Below the pieces are notes generated by a model, which ran no database searches, was not told where the DNA came from, and saw only the letters and a list, made by a program, of their open reading frames with translations. A DNA stretch of 60,417 bases from Opitutaceae bacterium. Lineage in GTDB: Bacteria; Verrucomicrobiota; Verrucomicrobiia; Opitutales; Opitutaceae. The stretch covers positions 1 through 60,417 of the forward strand of contig JAHCAZ010000025.1 in NCBI GenBank assembly GCA_019634615.1. The letters are read 5' to 3'. A program made the translations under genes and the position numbers. Shown here in pieces: positions 44,590-55,874 of this stretch (positions are counted from its first letter, which is position 1; each line of letters opens with the position of its first letter).

Positions 44590-45408
44590 ATGGCCAAGCC
44601 CTGCGATGATCTCTCAAACTTCACTGCCGTCATCGTCACGGGCGGATCTTCCGGAATTGGAAAATCGTTCATCAAGCTGATGCAGACGATGCAACCGGGC
44701 CTCCGGTTTTGCAATCTCTCGCGGCGCGACCCAGGTCTGAAATCAGATGCGCTTAAGCTGGAACACATCCCCTGCGACCTTTCCGACCCGGTCTCCCTCG
44801 GGGAGGCGGTGCCGCGGGTGTTAGCATGGCTGAAGCTGGCGGCGCCGACGGGCCGATTGTTACTCATAAACAACAGCGGCTTCGGCGCGTACGGTCATTT
44901 TCCGGAACCGGGTATCGATCATCAGCTTGAGATGCTGGACGTGAATATCCGCGCCATGGTGGAGCTGACCGGCCGGCTGCTGCCGGAGCTCAAGGCGCGG
45001 GGTGGGGCCGTGATCAACGTGGCCTCGACCGCGGCGTTCCAGCCCACCGCCTACCTCGCGGCCTACGGCGCCTCGAAGGCCTTCGTGCTGCACTGGAGCC
45101 TGGCGCTGAACGAGGAGCTGCGCGGCACGGGCGTGCGCGTGTTGGCGGTGTGCCCGGGGCCGACCTCGACCGACTTCTTCCGGCGCGCCGGGCTCAAGGA
45201 GGGCAGCGTGCCGGATGCGCTCGGCATGACGAGCGAGGCGGTCGTGCGCGAGTCGCTCGCGGCGCTGGCCGCCGGGCGGGCCCAGGTCGTGACGGGCTGG
45301 AAGAACTGGCTGGGGGCTGCGCTCGTCACGAAGCTGCCGAAGCCCTGGGCCGCGTGGCTCACCGCCAAGGTGCTGGCCCGCTACCGGCTCAAGAAGGTGT
45401 CGGCGTGA
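44590..45408 (+). CDS. Short-chain dehydrogenase/reductase
   Basis: A 272-residue NAD(P)-dependent SDR. The nucleotide-binding motif is VTGGSSGIGKSF (about residues 16-26), with NNSG about residue 94 and the catalytic YGASKAF (Tyr about 159, Lys about 163) after the Ser in INVASTAAF. The C-terminal part (NWLGAALVTKLPKPWAAWL) suggests membrane association. It has a good Shine-Dalgarno sequence (ggagga, 44579-44584). Its stop overlaps the start of the pseudouridine synthase gene (GTGA), so both are one operon. Substrate unknown. Confidence 0.88.
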   Translation: MAKPCDDLSNFTAVIVTGGSSGIGKSFIKLMQTMQPGLRFCNLSRRDPGLKSDALKLEHIPCDLSDPVSLGEAVPRVLAWLKLAAPTGRLLLINNSGFGAYGHFPEPGIDHQLEMLDVNIRAMVELTGRLLPELKARGGAVINVASTAAFQPTAYLAAYGASKAFVLHWSLALNEELRGTGVRVLAVCPGPTSTDFFRRAGLKEGSVPDALGMTSEAVVRESLAALAAGRAQVVTGWKNWLGAALVTKLPKPWAAWLTAKVLARYRLKKVSA

Positions 45409-46232
45409 ACGACGCGGTGACACGCGGCGATTTCAACCCCCGCCGGGCCTGCGCCTGGCCGCCGCGGGCGCAGCGGACAGACACGGTGCGCATCATCCGC
45501 CCCGAGGAGCTGAAGGCGTGGATCGTCCATGAGGACGCCCGCCTGCTCGTGATCAACAAGCCCGGCGACGTCGTGTGCCATCCCTCGAAGGCCGGCCCGT
45601 GGTCAAGCCTCGTCGGGGCGGCGCGCGAGTTCACGGGGCTGCCGACGATGCACCTGGTCTTTCGCCTGGACCGCGAGACGAGCGGCGTGGTCGTGCTCGC
45701 CAAGGATGCGAAGATGGCGAGCCGCCTCCAGACGGCGATGATGGACCGGCGCGCTGGCAAGACCTACCTGGCGATCCTGACCGGCGAGCTGGCGGCCCCG
45801 GTGACGGTGGACCAGCCCCTCGGCGACGACGTGGCGAGCCCGGTGTTCGTGAAGTCGGCGGTCTGCGCCGACGGCAAGCCGGCCATCACGCATTTCGCGC
45901 CGGTGGCGACCGCGGCCGGGTTCACCCTGGCGCGCGTGCGCACCGAGACGGGGCGGAAACACCAGATCCGCGTGCACGCGCATTGGCTCGGGCACCCGCT
46001 CGTGGGCGACAAGATCTACGGGCCGGACGACCGGCTGTACCTCGATTTCATCGATCAGGGCTGGACCGAGGCGATGGCGGCGAAGCTGCTCCTGCCGCGG
46101 CAGGCGCTGCATTGCGCCGAGATCGACCTGCGCGCGGTGGGGATCGAGCCGGTGTTCACGGCGCCGCTGGCCGAGGATCTGCGAAGGTTCTGCGTGGAGC
46201 GGGGATTGGATCCCAGTAGGGCGGGTCTCTGA
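45405..46232 (+). CDS. RluA family pseudouridine synthase
   Basis: RNA pseudouridine synthase, about 275 residues from GTG 45405, which overlaps the SDR stop by four bases; a GTG at 45486 (VRIIRPEEL) is an alternative start. The catalytic motif is FRLDRETSGVVVLAKD (the family HRLDxxTSG with His changed to Phe; the Asp is kept), preceded by VINKPGDVVCHPSK and followed by RTETGRKHQIRVHAHWLGHP. There is no S4 domain. The last residues and the stop codon are read from a REP-like repeat. Target RNA position unknown. Confidence 0.88.
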   Translation: MNDAVTRGDFNPRRACAWPPRAQRTDTVRIIRPEELKAWIVHEDARLLVINKPGDVVCHPSKAGPWSSLVGAAREFTGLPTMHLVFRLDRETSGVVVLAKDAKMASRLQTAMMDRRAGKTYLAILTGELAAPVTVDQPLGDDVASPVFVKSAVCADGKPAITHFAPVATAAGFTLARVRTETGRKHQIRVHAHWLGHPLVGDKIYGPDDRLYLDFIDQGWTEAMAAKLLLPRQALHCAEIDLRAVGIEPVFTAPLAEDLRRFCVERGLDPSRAGL

Positions 46233-46295
46233 CCCGCCCCGTGCGCGCCGAACCGCGGATCAGCGTGGAAAGGGCGGGTCAGAGACCCGCCCTAC
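46216..46295. repeat. REP-like repeat, family A, containing both stop codons of a convergent gene pair
   Basis: Outer inverted repeat of 15 perfect bases, gtagggcgggtctct (46216-46230) with its complement at 46281-46295. The ends also hold smaller hairpins with the gggtc-N3-gaccc core. The stop TGA of the pseudouridine synthase (46230-46232) and the stop TAG of the peptidase gene (46292-46294) both fall inside it. Confidence 0.75.
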
Positions 46296-47044
46296 GTGAT
46301 CTTTGCCAACGCCGTCTCCGTCGCCACGCGCAGGGCCTGGATGCGCTGTTTCAGCGGGAAGGCGGACGGCGACTCCAGCGTGTAGCTCAGCGTCGTGTGG
46401 TGGTGGCGGAGATAGATCGCCTCGGGCCAGTTCTCGCGCAGGAGCGGGTCGCTGACGGGCCGGATGATGCCCGGCGCGGCGGCCTCGCGCCCGTCGATGA
46501 CCGCGCTGCGCTCGATCGGGCAGATCGGCTCGACGGCCGCGATCATGGCCTCGGCGAGGCTCGGGCGGTGGGTGGGATTGAGCTCGTAGAGGTAAAAGCC
46601 CTTCGCCTCCCAGTCCTCATGCAGGCAGATCGTGAGGGCGAACGGCGGCTGCCGTGAAAGCCAGCGGGCGTGGGATTGGGCCTCGACGGAAACCTTGTCC
46701 TTGTAGTCGCGGTTGAGGTCGCGGCCGTCGTGGTTTTCGCGGGTGCCGCGGGCGTGGCCCGTGGGGTTGAGCATCGGGCAGAGCAGCCACGTGGCCCGGT
46801 CGTCGAAGACGCCCGCAGCCAGCATATCCAGCAGCGCGAGGGGCGCGGCCGGTTCGTCGCCGTGCATGCCGGAGGAGATGTAGATGCGGGGTCGCGGGCC
46901 GGGGGTGCGGCGGGTGAGGGCGATGAGCGGGCAGCCCAGAACCTCGCCGTACGTTTCGACGCGGAAGCCGGCGATCGCCGCCGCTTCCCGGCATTGGGCC
47001 AGGTAGGCGGACGGGTACAGGGGCGCGGCTTTGACAGGGTCCAC
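46292..47044 (-). CDS. M14-like metallopeptidase / succinylglutamate desuccinylase-like protein
   Basis: About 250 residues from GTG 47044 (the start is not certain). Zinc ligands are in [19 protein letters not shown] (HxxE), and the third His is probably in [26 protein letters not shown] with DGRDLNRDY is the substrate-binding arginine and Asn-Arg pair of M14 carboxypeptidases, and the catalytic Glu lies in [12 protein letters not shown] near the C terminus. The compact form resembles the M14 DUF2817/succinylglutamate desuccinylase-like group. The gene is divergent from gltX with 51 bases between. Its stop codon lies in a REP-like repeat. Confidence 0.8.
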   Translation of the reverse strand: MDPVKAAPLYPSAYLAQCREAAAIAGFRVETYGEVLGCPLIALTRRTPGPRPRIYISSGMHGDEPAAPLALLDMLAAGVFDDRATWLLCPMLNPTGHARGTRENHDGRDLNRDYKDKVSVEAQSHARWLSRQPPFALTICLHEDWEAKGFYLYELNPTHRPSLAEAMIAAVEPICPIERSAVIDGREAAAPGIIRPVSDPLLRENWPEAIYLRHHHTTLSYTLESPSAFPLKQRIQALRVATETALAKIT

Positions 47045-47095
47045 GCGAAGGTTCTTGCTGGCCGTTTGCCCGCTGCACAAGCCACAATCTCTCCC

Positions 47096-48490
47096 ATGTC
47101 CCAGGTCCGCGTTCGCTTCGCTCCCAGTCCCACCGGTTTCTTCCACATCGGCAGCGCCCGCACGGCGCTGTTCAACTGGCTCTACGCCCGCCACACCGGT
47201 GGCACGTTCATTTTGCGGATCGAGGACACCGACCAGGCGCGCAACAGCGAGGCCTTCCTCAAGTTGATCTACGACAGCATGACCTGGCTGGGCATGGATT
47301 GGGACGAGGGTCCCAACCCGAATGGTGCGGGCGAGCGCGGTGCCTACGGGCCGTACCGCCAGAGTCAGCGCAGCGACATCTACAAAAAGTACCTGCAGCG
47401 CCTGCTCGACAACGGTCGCGCCTACGAAAAGGACGGCGCCGTGTGGTTCAAGCTGCTGGGCGAGCGCTACAAGGTCTTCGACGACCACCGCAAGAAGGAG
47501 GTCGAGAAGGTGAAGACCGCGCCGGTGGTCATCGATGACCGCATCCGCGGGCGCGTCGAGCGGCAGGAGGACGAGGACTTCGTGATCTTCCGCTCGGACG
47601 GCAACCCGGTGTTTCACTTCGTCAATGTCGTCGACGACATCGAGATGAAAATCTCGCACGTCATCCGCGGCGAGGACCACCTCTCCAACACGAGCAAGCA
47701 CGTGCGGCTTTATGAGGGCTTCGGCGTGTCGGCGCCGGTGTTCGCGCACATCCCGCTGATCCTGAAGTCGCCCGAGATGGGGCAGGGCAAGATGTCGAAG
47801 CGCGACAAGGGTGCGTTGATCGAGGAGTACCAGCAGCGGCACTTCCTGCCGGAGGCCCTGGTCAATTACCTCGCGCTCCTCGGCTGGAACCCGGGTGACG
47901 ATCGCGAGAAGATGCCGATCGCCGACATCATCAAGCTCTTCGACCTGCCGGGCGTGAACCAGAGCAACGCCAAGTTCGATGGCAAGAAGTTGGCGCACCT
48001 CAACATGGTCTATCTGCTCGAGCAGCCGGCGGAGCGGTTCGTCGGGCTCGCGAAGGCGTATTTCGCCGGGCAGCCCAACGGCGCGGCCGCCACGGCCAAC
48101 GAGGCGTACTTCCGCGAGATCATGGGTCTCGCCCAGCCGAAGATCAAATCGGTGGACGAACTCGGCGCCTACACCGTGTATTTCTTCGGCGACGACTACC
48201 CGATCGACTCCAAGGTGAAGGAAAAGGTCATGGCCAAGGGCGACCCGAAGGCGCGTCTGGCGGAGCTGATCGCCGCGATCCCGGCGATGGATTTCGCGAG
48301 CGATGCGACGATCGAGGCCGGCATCAAGGCGCTGGCCGAGGGCAAGGGCCTGGGTTTTGGCGACTATCAGGCGGTCGCGCGTCTGGCCGTGACCGGCACC
48401 AACGCCGGCCCGAGCATCACGGCGATCTTCCGCGTGCTGGGGAAGGAGCGGGTGCTGGCGCGGCTGCAACGTTTCGCGGCCGCCGCGTAA
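47096..48490 (+). CDS. gltX: Glutamyl-tRNA synthetase
   Basis: Class I aminoacyl-tRNA synthetase charging tRNA-Glu. The HIGH-type motif is [13 protein letters not shown] (residues 9-21), the KMSKS-type motif [15 protein letters not shown] near residue 230, and the C-terminal anticodon-binding helical domain follows ([20 protein letters not shown]). The 464-residue length is usual. The start is ATG 47096 ([14 protein letters not shown]). It ends three bases before the stop of convergent glnS. Since glnS is also present, this enzyme is probably discriminating; whether GatCAB is made elsewhere cannot be seen. Confidence 0.97.
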   Translation: MSQVRVRFAPSPTGFFHIGSARTALFNWLYARHTGGTFILRIEDTDQARNSEAFLKLIYDSMTWLGMDWDEGPNPNGAGERGAYGPYRQSQRSDIYKKYLQRLLDNGRAYEKDGAVWFKLLGERYKVFDDHRKKEVEKVKTAPVVIDDRIRGRVERQEDEDFVIFRSDGNPVFHFVNVVDDIEMKISHVIRGEDHLSNTSKHVRLYEGFGVSAPVFAHIPLILKSPEMGQGKMSKRDKGALIEEYQQRHFLPEALVNYLALLGWNPGDDREKMPIADIIKLFDLPGVNQSNAKFDGKKLAHLNMVYLLEQPAERFVGLAKAYFAGQPNGAAATANEAYFREIMGLAQPKIKSVDELGAYTVYFFGDDYPIDSKVKEKVMAKGDPKARLAELIAAIPAMDFASDATIEAGIKALAEGKGLGFGDYQAVARLAVTGTNAGPSITAIFRVLGKERVLARLQRFAAAA

Positions 48491-48493
48491 GGT

Positions 48494-50272
<1,779 letters not shown>

Positions 50273-50365
50273 AAAGAGGCAAATTGCGGACCCAGCCCGC
50301 GGGAGGCAATGGCGCAATTGCCGCCGGGCCGCAAACTCCGCGCCTCCGCGAGAACCCCTCTCCGC

Positions 50366-52105
50366 TTATCCGCGCTTGGCGAACGGCGGGACGGTGCCGG
50401 GGCGGGCGGGGGAGCCGTCGGCGGCCATTTCGCGGAGGAGGCTGGAGAGGTAGGGGATCAGCTGCTTCTTGCGGCTGACGATGCCGGGGAGGTCGAAGAT
50501 CTCGTCCTGTTCGACGTGGGCGTAGGAGATGCGCTGGATCAGGCCCGGGTCACCCTTGGCGATGAGAAGGGAGTTCTGCGTGTTGATGTCGGTCACCAGC
50601 AAACAGGCAAACGCGAGGTGCTCGGCGTCGCGGAGCTCCTGGAGGGCGGCGGCGATGGCCTTGGCGTGCTGCCAGAAGTTGCCGAAGCCGAGTTCCTCGA
50701 CCTGGGAGACGGCGAAGCGGACGCCCTCCTCCTCGTAGATCTTGAAGTCGGAGCGGACGACCTTCTCGGGCGGGTTGGCGAGGATGACCGAGCCAGAGCT
50801 GAAGATCTCGTCGGCGAGCTTGCGGGGATCGACGCCGGCGAGCTTGGACAGCCAGTTGAGGGTGGCGCCGTCCTTCGGCGTCGTGGTGGGGCTGTTGAGG
50901 AGGAGCGTGTCGGAGATCAGGCCCGACATCATGATGCCGGCGATCTCGGGACTGGGCGTGAGGCCCTCGCGGCGGAAAAGGTCGGCGACGATCGTGCAGG
51001 TGGAGCCGACGGGCTCGTTGATGAAGAGGATGGGCTGCTGGGTGTTGAGCGAGCCGAGGCGGTGGTGGTCGATGATCTCGGTGATCGTGACCTCATCGGC
51101 GCCGCTCACGGCCTGGGTCATCTCGTTGTGGTCGACGAGGACGAGGCGCGTGTTCACGGGCTTGAGGAGGTCGCTCTTCGTGACGATGCCCTGGAGGACG
51201 CCGTCCTCGCTGGTCACGAGCATCGCGTGCGGGGAGGCCGGGCCGAACTTCTTGCGCATGTCGGCGACGCGGGCGTCGGGGTTGACCGTGCCGAACTCGC
51301 GCTCGATGACGCGGTCAAGGGTGGCCGCGGTGCGCACGGCCCAGGCGGTGGTGGCCGTGTCGTGGGCGCAGCCGAGGATGCTCACGCCGCGCTCGCGGGC
51401 CCGCGCGAGGATGTCGTCGGCCACCGGGAGGTTGCCGCTGATGATGAGGCCGCGGATGCCGAGCTCGATGCAGCGCAGCTGCACGTCGCGGCGATCGCCC
51501 ACGATGATGATGGACTGCCCGGCCGGGATGTTCTCGCGGGTCGAGATCTTCCAGAACGTGCCGATGTCCATGGCGCCGATCCGGATGTAGAGTTCCTCGA
51601 GGCGGTGCTCCTCGACGGCGTGGTGGACCTTGGCGTCGAGCGCGCGCACGATGCGGGAGAGGCTGGTGCGCACCTGTCGGGAGTGGCGGGGCTCCTTGAG
51701 GCGCGGGATGAAGAAACCGCCCATGTTGGCGAGGGAGACGGTGCCGACGACCTTGCGCTCGGCGGTCAGGACGGGGACGACGCTGACGCTGTGGCGGTCG
51801 ATGAGCTCGAGGGCCTCGGCGCAGGTGGCGTTGTCGCCGACCGAGATGACGTCGGCGACCATGAGGTCACGCACGCGGGGGCTGACGTCGCTCAGGTAGT
51901 GGGGCAGGGGCTGGTTGAACCGCTGCAGGATCGTGTCGATGCGGGCGTTGGTGTTGCCGCAGCGCGCGGGGGCGTAGCCCTTTTCGCCGCGCTGCTCCTT
52001 GAAGGCGGCGTACGCGATGGCCGAGCAGATGGCATCGGCATCGGGGTTGCGGTGGCCGACGATGTACGTGGTGTTGCTGGCGGGCGCGACAGGGGCTGGC
52101 GTCAT
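50366..52105 (-). CDS. ppaC: Manganese-dependent inorganic pyrophosphatase (family II) with CBS and DRTGG domains
   Basis: A 579-residue family II (DHH) pyrophosphatase hydrolysing PPi. The N-terminal metal motif is VGHRNPDADAICSAIAYAAF (residues about 16-36). It is followed by a regulatory insert: CBS domain 1 (VADVISVGDNATCAEALELI), a DRTGG domain (AGQSIIIVGDRRDVQLRCIE) and CBS domain 2 (MLVTSEDGVLQGIVTKSDLL). After it come VLVDHNEMTQAV, ITEIIDHHRLG (DHH) and the DHHA2 domain (GDPGLIQRISYAHV). Such inserts bind adenine nucleotides, which regulate activity. It lies upstream of glnS on the same strand with about 90 bases between. Confidence 0.93.
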   Translation of the reverse strand: MTPAPVAPASNTTYIVGHRNPDADAICSAIAYAAFKEQRGEKGYAPARCGNTNARIDTILQRFNQPLPHYLSDVSPRVRDLMVADVISVGDNATCAEALELIDRHSVSVVPVLTAERKVVGTVSLANMGGFFIPRLKEPRHSRQVRTSLSRIVRALDAKVHHAVEEHRLEELYIRIGAMDIGTFWKISTRENIPAGQSIIIVGDRRDVQLRCIELGIRGLIISGNLPVADDILARARERGVSILGCAHDTATTAWAVRTAATLDRVIEREFGTVNPDARVADMRKKFGPASPHAMLVTSEDGVLQGIVTKSDLLKPVNTRLVLVDHNEMTQAVSGADEVTITEIIDHHRLGSLNTQQPILFINEPVGSTCTIVADLFRREGLTPSPEIAGIMMSGLISDTLLLNSPTTTPKDGATLNWLSKLAGVDPRKLADEIFSSGSVILANPPEKVVRSDFKIYEEEGVRFAVSQVEELGFGNFWQHAKAIAAALQELRDAEHLAFACLLVTDINTQNSLLIAKGDPGLIQRISYAHVEQDEIFDLPGIVSRKKQLIPYLSSLLREMAADGSPARPGTVPPFAKRG

Positions 52106-52183
52106 GGAAAGCGGGTCATCTTGCAGGACGCGTCGGGGCGAGGGAAGCGGGAAAATGAGGTCCGCGCCTCCGCGTGAGCCTCG

Positions 52184-52948
52184 TCAGGGGCCTTGCACGG
52201 CCGGGGTGCCGGTGGGGGTGCCGGTGCCGGCGCCGGCGGTTCCCCAGACGCGGGCCGATTGCTCGGGGGCGGACGGGTTGTAGGGGATGGCGTGGAGGAT
52301 GTTGTCGGTCGGCCGCCCGGTGCGGTACGAGCGAAACTTGCCGGTGGCGGTGTTCGGGTAGAACACGACGCTGCCGCCCAGGTAGGCGACGAAGCCGCCG
52401 GCGTCACCATACACCCCGTTGACCGGATCCCAGGTGCCGTCCGGCCGCAGCCCGCGGGTGAAGGCGACGGGCGTCGTCGCGGGATCGCCCAGGCGCACAC
52501 CGCTGACGAACTCGAAGCTCAGGGAGCGATCCGTCGTGAAGCCGGGATCGAGGGTGCCGCGGGACCCGGGGCTCAGGATGGTGGCGGGATACTGTCCTGA
52601 GAACAGGGCGTCGTTCTTGGAGTAGTAGAAGCTGGGGTCGGTCAGCATGCCCTGACGGGCGAGGATCCCCGGCCAGAGAAAGGGTGCTGACGGCGCGGTG
52701 AGCACGTCGGCCGGGATGGCCGCGGGGTCGGGCAACCGGTCCTGGTTGTCGCCGGCGTAGATCAGGGCGGCCTTGACGATCTCCCGCAGGTTGCTCGCGT
52801 CGACGGCCCGTTGGGCCTTCTCGCGGACCGTCCCGACCGTCGGGATGACGATGGCGGCCAGGATGCCGATGATGGCGATGACCGTCAGCAGCTCGATCAG
52901 CGTGAAACCACGGCGGGCGCGCAGGGTGAGGATTGGCATGGCCGGCAT
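52184..52948 (-). CDS. Type II secretion/type IV pilin-like protein (prepilin N-terminal motif)
   Basis: About 254 residues with the prepilin cleavage/methylation motif RRGFTLIELLTVIAIIGILA (cleavage after Gly, then N-methyl Phe) and a single helix. The following domain (AVDASNLREIVKAALIYAGD; AYLGGSVVFYPNTATGKF) resembles the verrucomicrobial and planctomycetal DUF1559/GspG-like pseudopilins. The C-terminal tail is rich in Gly, Thr and Pro. The start at ATG 52948 or 52939 cannot be decided. It is the first gene upstream of the pyrophosphatase gene, with about 78 bases between. It is divergent from ilvE. Confidence 0.8.
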   Translation of the reverse strand: MPAMPILTLRARRGFTLIELLTVIAIIGILAAIVIPTVGTVREKAQRAVDASNLREIVKAALIYAGDNQDRLPDPAAIPADVLTAPSAPFLWPGILARQGMLTDPSFYYSKNDALFSGQYPATILSPGSRGTLDPGFTTDRSLSFEFVSGVRLGDPATTPVAFTRGLRPDGTWDPVNGVYGDAGGFVAYLGGSVVFYPNTATGKFRSYRTGRPTDNILHAIPYNPSAPEQSARVWGTAGAGTGTPTGTPAVQGP

Positions 52949-53081
52949 TGGCGGAAAGGTCCCGCGCCCGGGCGATTCGAATCCGCCGGCGCCGTGCAGA
53001 TTACGCCGATAATTGTAGGGTGCGTCGATGCGCGTGCCCGGACTGGACAACGGCCGACGCACCCTTGTAGCTTGGCCCCTC

Positions 53082-53948
53082 ATGAAAATCTACCTCGACG
53101 GCAAATTTGTGGATGAAGCAGACGCCAAGGTGTCCGTGTTCGATCACGGCCTGCTCTACGGCGACGGTGTCTTCGAGGGCATCCGCCTCTACAGCGGCAA
53201 CATTTTCCGCCTCGAGGAGCATCTCGAGCGCCTCGAGTACTCCGCCAAGGCCATCCTGCTGCAGATGCCGCTCACCCGCAAGGAGCTGAGCGATGCCACC
53301 TGCGAGACCTGCCGCCAGAACGGCCTCAAGGACGGCTATATCCGCCTCGTCATCACCCGCGGCGTGGGCGACCTCGGTCTCGCCCCGTGGCTCTGCGCCA
53401 AGCCCTCGCTCTTCATCATCGCGAGCAAGATCTCGCTTTACCCGCAGGAGCACTACGACAACGGCCTCGCCATCGTCACCGTGCCCACGCGCCGCATCAA
53501 CCCGGCCGCGCTCCCGCCCACGGTCAAGTCGCTCAACTACCTCAACAACATCCTCGGCAAGATCGAGGCGAAGCAGTTCGGCGCCCTCGAGGCGATCATG
53601 CTCAACGACCAGGGCTACATCGCCGAGTGCACCGCCGACAATATCTTCGTCGTCCACAAGGGCGAGATCATCACCCCCGCCGCCTCGCAGGGCGCCCTCA
53701 AGGGCATCACCCGCGGCACGATCTTCGACATCGCGAAGGAGCTGAACATCCCGATCCGCGAGGCTGACATGACCCGCTACGATGTCTGGGTGGCCGACGA
53801 GTGCTTCCTCACGGGTTCCGGCGCCGAGGTGATCCCGGCCACCAAGCTCGACGGCCGCGTCATCGGCACCGGCAAACCCGGCCCGATCACCCAGAAGGTC
53901 CTCGCCTCGTTCCGCCGCCGCGTGCTGGTCGAAGGCACCCGGATCTGA
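53082..53948 (+). CDS. ilvE: Branched-chain amino acid aminotransferase
   Basis: PLP-dependent fold IV aminotransferase (288 residues) that transfers the amino group between glutamate and valine, leucine or isoleucine. Motifs: FDHGLLYGDGVFEGIRLYSG (residues 20-40), PLP lysine in TVKSLNYLNNILGK (about 149), and ECTADNIFVVHKG (about 187), followed by GITRGTIFDIAKEL. The enzyme could also be a D-amino acid transaminase-like member of the same family, but the EGIRLYSG and TVKSLNYL motifs fit IlvE well. The start is ATG 53082. Confidence 0.92.
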   Translation: MKIYLDGKFVDEADAKVSVFDHGLLYGDGVFEGIRLYSGNIFRLEEHLERLEYSAKAILLQMPLTRKELSDATCETCRQNGLKDGYIRLVITRGVGDLGLAPWLCAKPSLFIIASKISLYPQEHYDNGLAIVTVPTRRINPAALPPTVKSLNYLNNILGKIEAKQFGALEAIMLNDQGYIAECTADNIFVVHKGEIITPAASQGALKGITRGTIFDIAKELNIPIREADMTRYDVWVADECFLTGSGAEVIPATKLDGRVIGTGKPGPITQKVLASFRRRVLVEGTRI

Positions 53949-53980
53949 TGCGGATCGTGGGCGGAGGGATGAATTGGAGC

Positions 53981-54160
53981 GCCGAAGGCGCGATCTATAA
54001 CAGCCCGGGGTGCAACCCCGGGAATTCTGGCGTCTCCGGAATGTGAGGGCTGAAGGCCCGACATATACGACCGACTTTCCCTCCTCGGTGTGGGCCGGGC
54101 ACGTTTTCTCGGGGTTTCACCCCGGGCTGTTATGGCCCGCGCCGTTAGCGCTTGGGCCCG
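53981..54160. repeat. GC-rich hairpin cluster, REP family D, copy 2
   Basis: A perfect 16-bp inverted repeat, ataacagcccggggtg (53997-54012) with its complement at 54118-54133, surrounds about 105 bases. The 25 bases from 53998 are also at 41663-41687, and the segment atgtgagggctgaaggcccg (54041-54060) at 41704-41723, in the same order. It fills most of the gap between ilvE and mcsA; no gene seen. Confidence 0.75.
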
Positions 54161-54241
54161 TGTCCATCGCCTTTTGTCGGCCGCACTTGCCAGAGGGCCG
54201 CGGTATGGCATGTTGTCGGGTCAACAACACTCACTGAATCC

Positions 54242-54748
54242 ATGGCCAACCCGCTCAAATGCGATCTCTGCTCAAAGCCGGCGACCGTGCACCTGACGCA
54301 AATCGTCAACAACAAGGTGCACAAGGTCGATCTCTGCGAGGAGTGTGCCCAGGCCAAGGGTGTGACCGATCCGAGCGGCTTCTCGCTGGCGGATCTGCTC
54401 CTTAAGGCCTCGCTCAACCCCGCGCCGACCGCGGGTGCCGTGCGCTGCGAGCAATGCGGGTTCACCCAGGCGGATTTCAAGAAACACGGGCGCTTCGGCT
54501 GCCCGCAGTGCTACGAGGCCTTCCGGTCCATCGTCGATCCCATGCTCGATGGCATGCACAAGGGCCCCGTCCACCGGGGCAAGGTCCCCCAGAAGGCGCT
54601 GGCACGGAAATCGCTCCATGACCGGCTGGCCAAGCTGGAACTCGACCTCACCGAGGCCATCCGCACCGAACGCTACGAGGACGCCGCCCGCTGCCGCGAT
54701 GAAATCAACCAAGTCAAACAGGCCGTCGCGCCGAAGCCCGCGCGCTGA
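54242..54748 (+). CDS. mcsA: McsA, zinc-finger activator of protein arginine kinase
   Basis: A 168-residue protein with two pairs of CxxC motifs near the start (CDLCSKP, CEECAQ) and two more in the middle (CEQCGF, CPQCYEA), then a UVR motif helix at the C terminus (ERYEDAARCRDEINQVKQAV). McsA activates the McsB kinase and helps target proteins to ClpC. It starts at ATG 54242. mcsB begins four bases after the stop. No ctsR gene is next to it, unlike in Bacillus. Confidence 0.92.
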   Translation: MANPLKCDLCSKPATVHLTQIVNNKVHKVDLCEECAQAKGVTDPSGFSLADLLLKASLNPAPTAGAVRCEQCGFTQADFKKHGRFGCPQCYEAFRSIVDPMLDGMHKGPVHRGKVPQKALARKSLHDRLAKLELDLTEAIRTERYEDAARCRDEINQVKQAVAPKPAR

Positions 54749-54752
54749 ACCC

Positions 54753-55847
54753 ATGACGATCGACTCGCTCATCGCGACTCCGTCCGAGCTGACCGATTCG
54801 TCGAACAGCAAGACCGCGATCGTCCTGATGACGCGGATCCGCCTCGCGCGCAATCTGTCGAGCAACGTCTTTCCCGGCTGGGCCAAGCCCGCCCAGCGCG
54901 AGGAGATCCTCACGACCTGCCGCCACGCCGTCGGCGCCACCGCGCCCATGCGCCGCGGCCTCAATGTCTCCGTCAGCGAGCTCACCGAGCTCGAGAAACA
55001 GATCCTCGTCGAGCGCCACCTCATCAGCCGCGAGCTCTGCGGCACCAAGGCCGGCGCCGGCGTGGTCATCAGCCGCGACCAGGCCCTCTCCGTCATGATC
55101 AACGAGGAGGACCACCTGCGCATCCAGGTCCTCCGCGCCGGCTTCCAGCTCAAGAAGGCGTGGAACGCGATCAACGACCTCGACACCGCGCTCGAGGACC
55201 AGCTCGACTACGCCTTCTCGCCGACGCTCGGCTACATGACGGCCTGCCCGACCAACCTCGGCACCGCCATGCGCGCCTCGGCGATGATGCACCTGCCGGC
55301 CCTGGTCATCGCCAACCAGATGGAAAAGGTCGTCCGCGCCGTGAACCAGCTCGGCATGGTCGTCCGCGGCCTCTTCGGCGAGGGCTCCGACGCCAGCGGC
55401 AGCATCTTCCAGATCTCCAACCAGACCACGCTGGGCGAGTCCGAGGAGGAGATCATCAAGCGCCTCGGCAGCGTCCTCGCCTCGATCATCGAGCACGAGC
55501 TCAACGCCCGCGAGAAGCTCATCGAGGCCGATGCCGGCAAGCTCTTCGACAAGATCGGCCGCGCCTACGGCATCCTCCAGAACAGCCACGTGCTCAGTTC
55601 GACCGAGGCGATGAACCTCCTCTCGCTGATCCGCCTCGGCATCGACCTCAACCTCTTCCCCGAGGCCAGCCGCCCCGTGGTCGACCGCCTCTTCATCGAG
55701 GCCCAGCCCGGGCACCTCCAGCACACGCAGAAGGCCGAGTTCGAGCCCGGCCAGCGCGACCTCATCCGCGCCACCCGCCTGCGCGCGGAGTTTGCGAATT
55801 TCACCCGCCCGGATTATTCGTCTCGCACCGCGGCCGGTCCCAACTGA
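54753..55847 (+). CDS. mcsB: McsB, protein arginine kinase
   Basis: Protein arginine kinase (364 residues, as in Bacillus) of the phosphagen kinase fold. Visible motifs: ATP-contact region VLMTRIRLARNLSSNVF (residues 25-41), active-site Cys in TACPTNLGTAMRAS (about residue 170), and NQTTLGESEEEIIK. Arginine-phosphorylated proteins are passed to ClpC for degradation. The start at ATG 54753 follows mcsA by four bases and is where the family homology begins. It is upstream of clpC, with 27 bases between. Confidence 0.94.
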   Translation: MTIDSLIATPSELTDSSNSKTAIVLMTRIRLARNLSSNVFPGWAKPAQREEILTTCRHAVGATAPMRRGLNVSVSELTELEKQILVERHLISRELCGTKAGAGVVISRDQALSVMINEEDHLRIQVLRAGFQLKKAWNAINDLDTALEDQLDYAFSPTLGYMTACPTNLGTAMRASAMMHLPALVIANQMEKVVRAVNQLGMVVRGLFGEGSDASGSIFQISNQTTLGESEEEIIKRLGSVLASIIEHELNAREKLIEADAGKLFDKIGRAYGILQNSHVLSSTEAMNLLSLIRLGIDLNLFPEASRPVVDRLFIEAQPGHLQHTQKAEFEPGQRDLIRATRLRAEFANFTRPDYSSRTAAGPN

Positions 55848-55874
55848 TCCGCCCCACCACACCTTACACACAAC

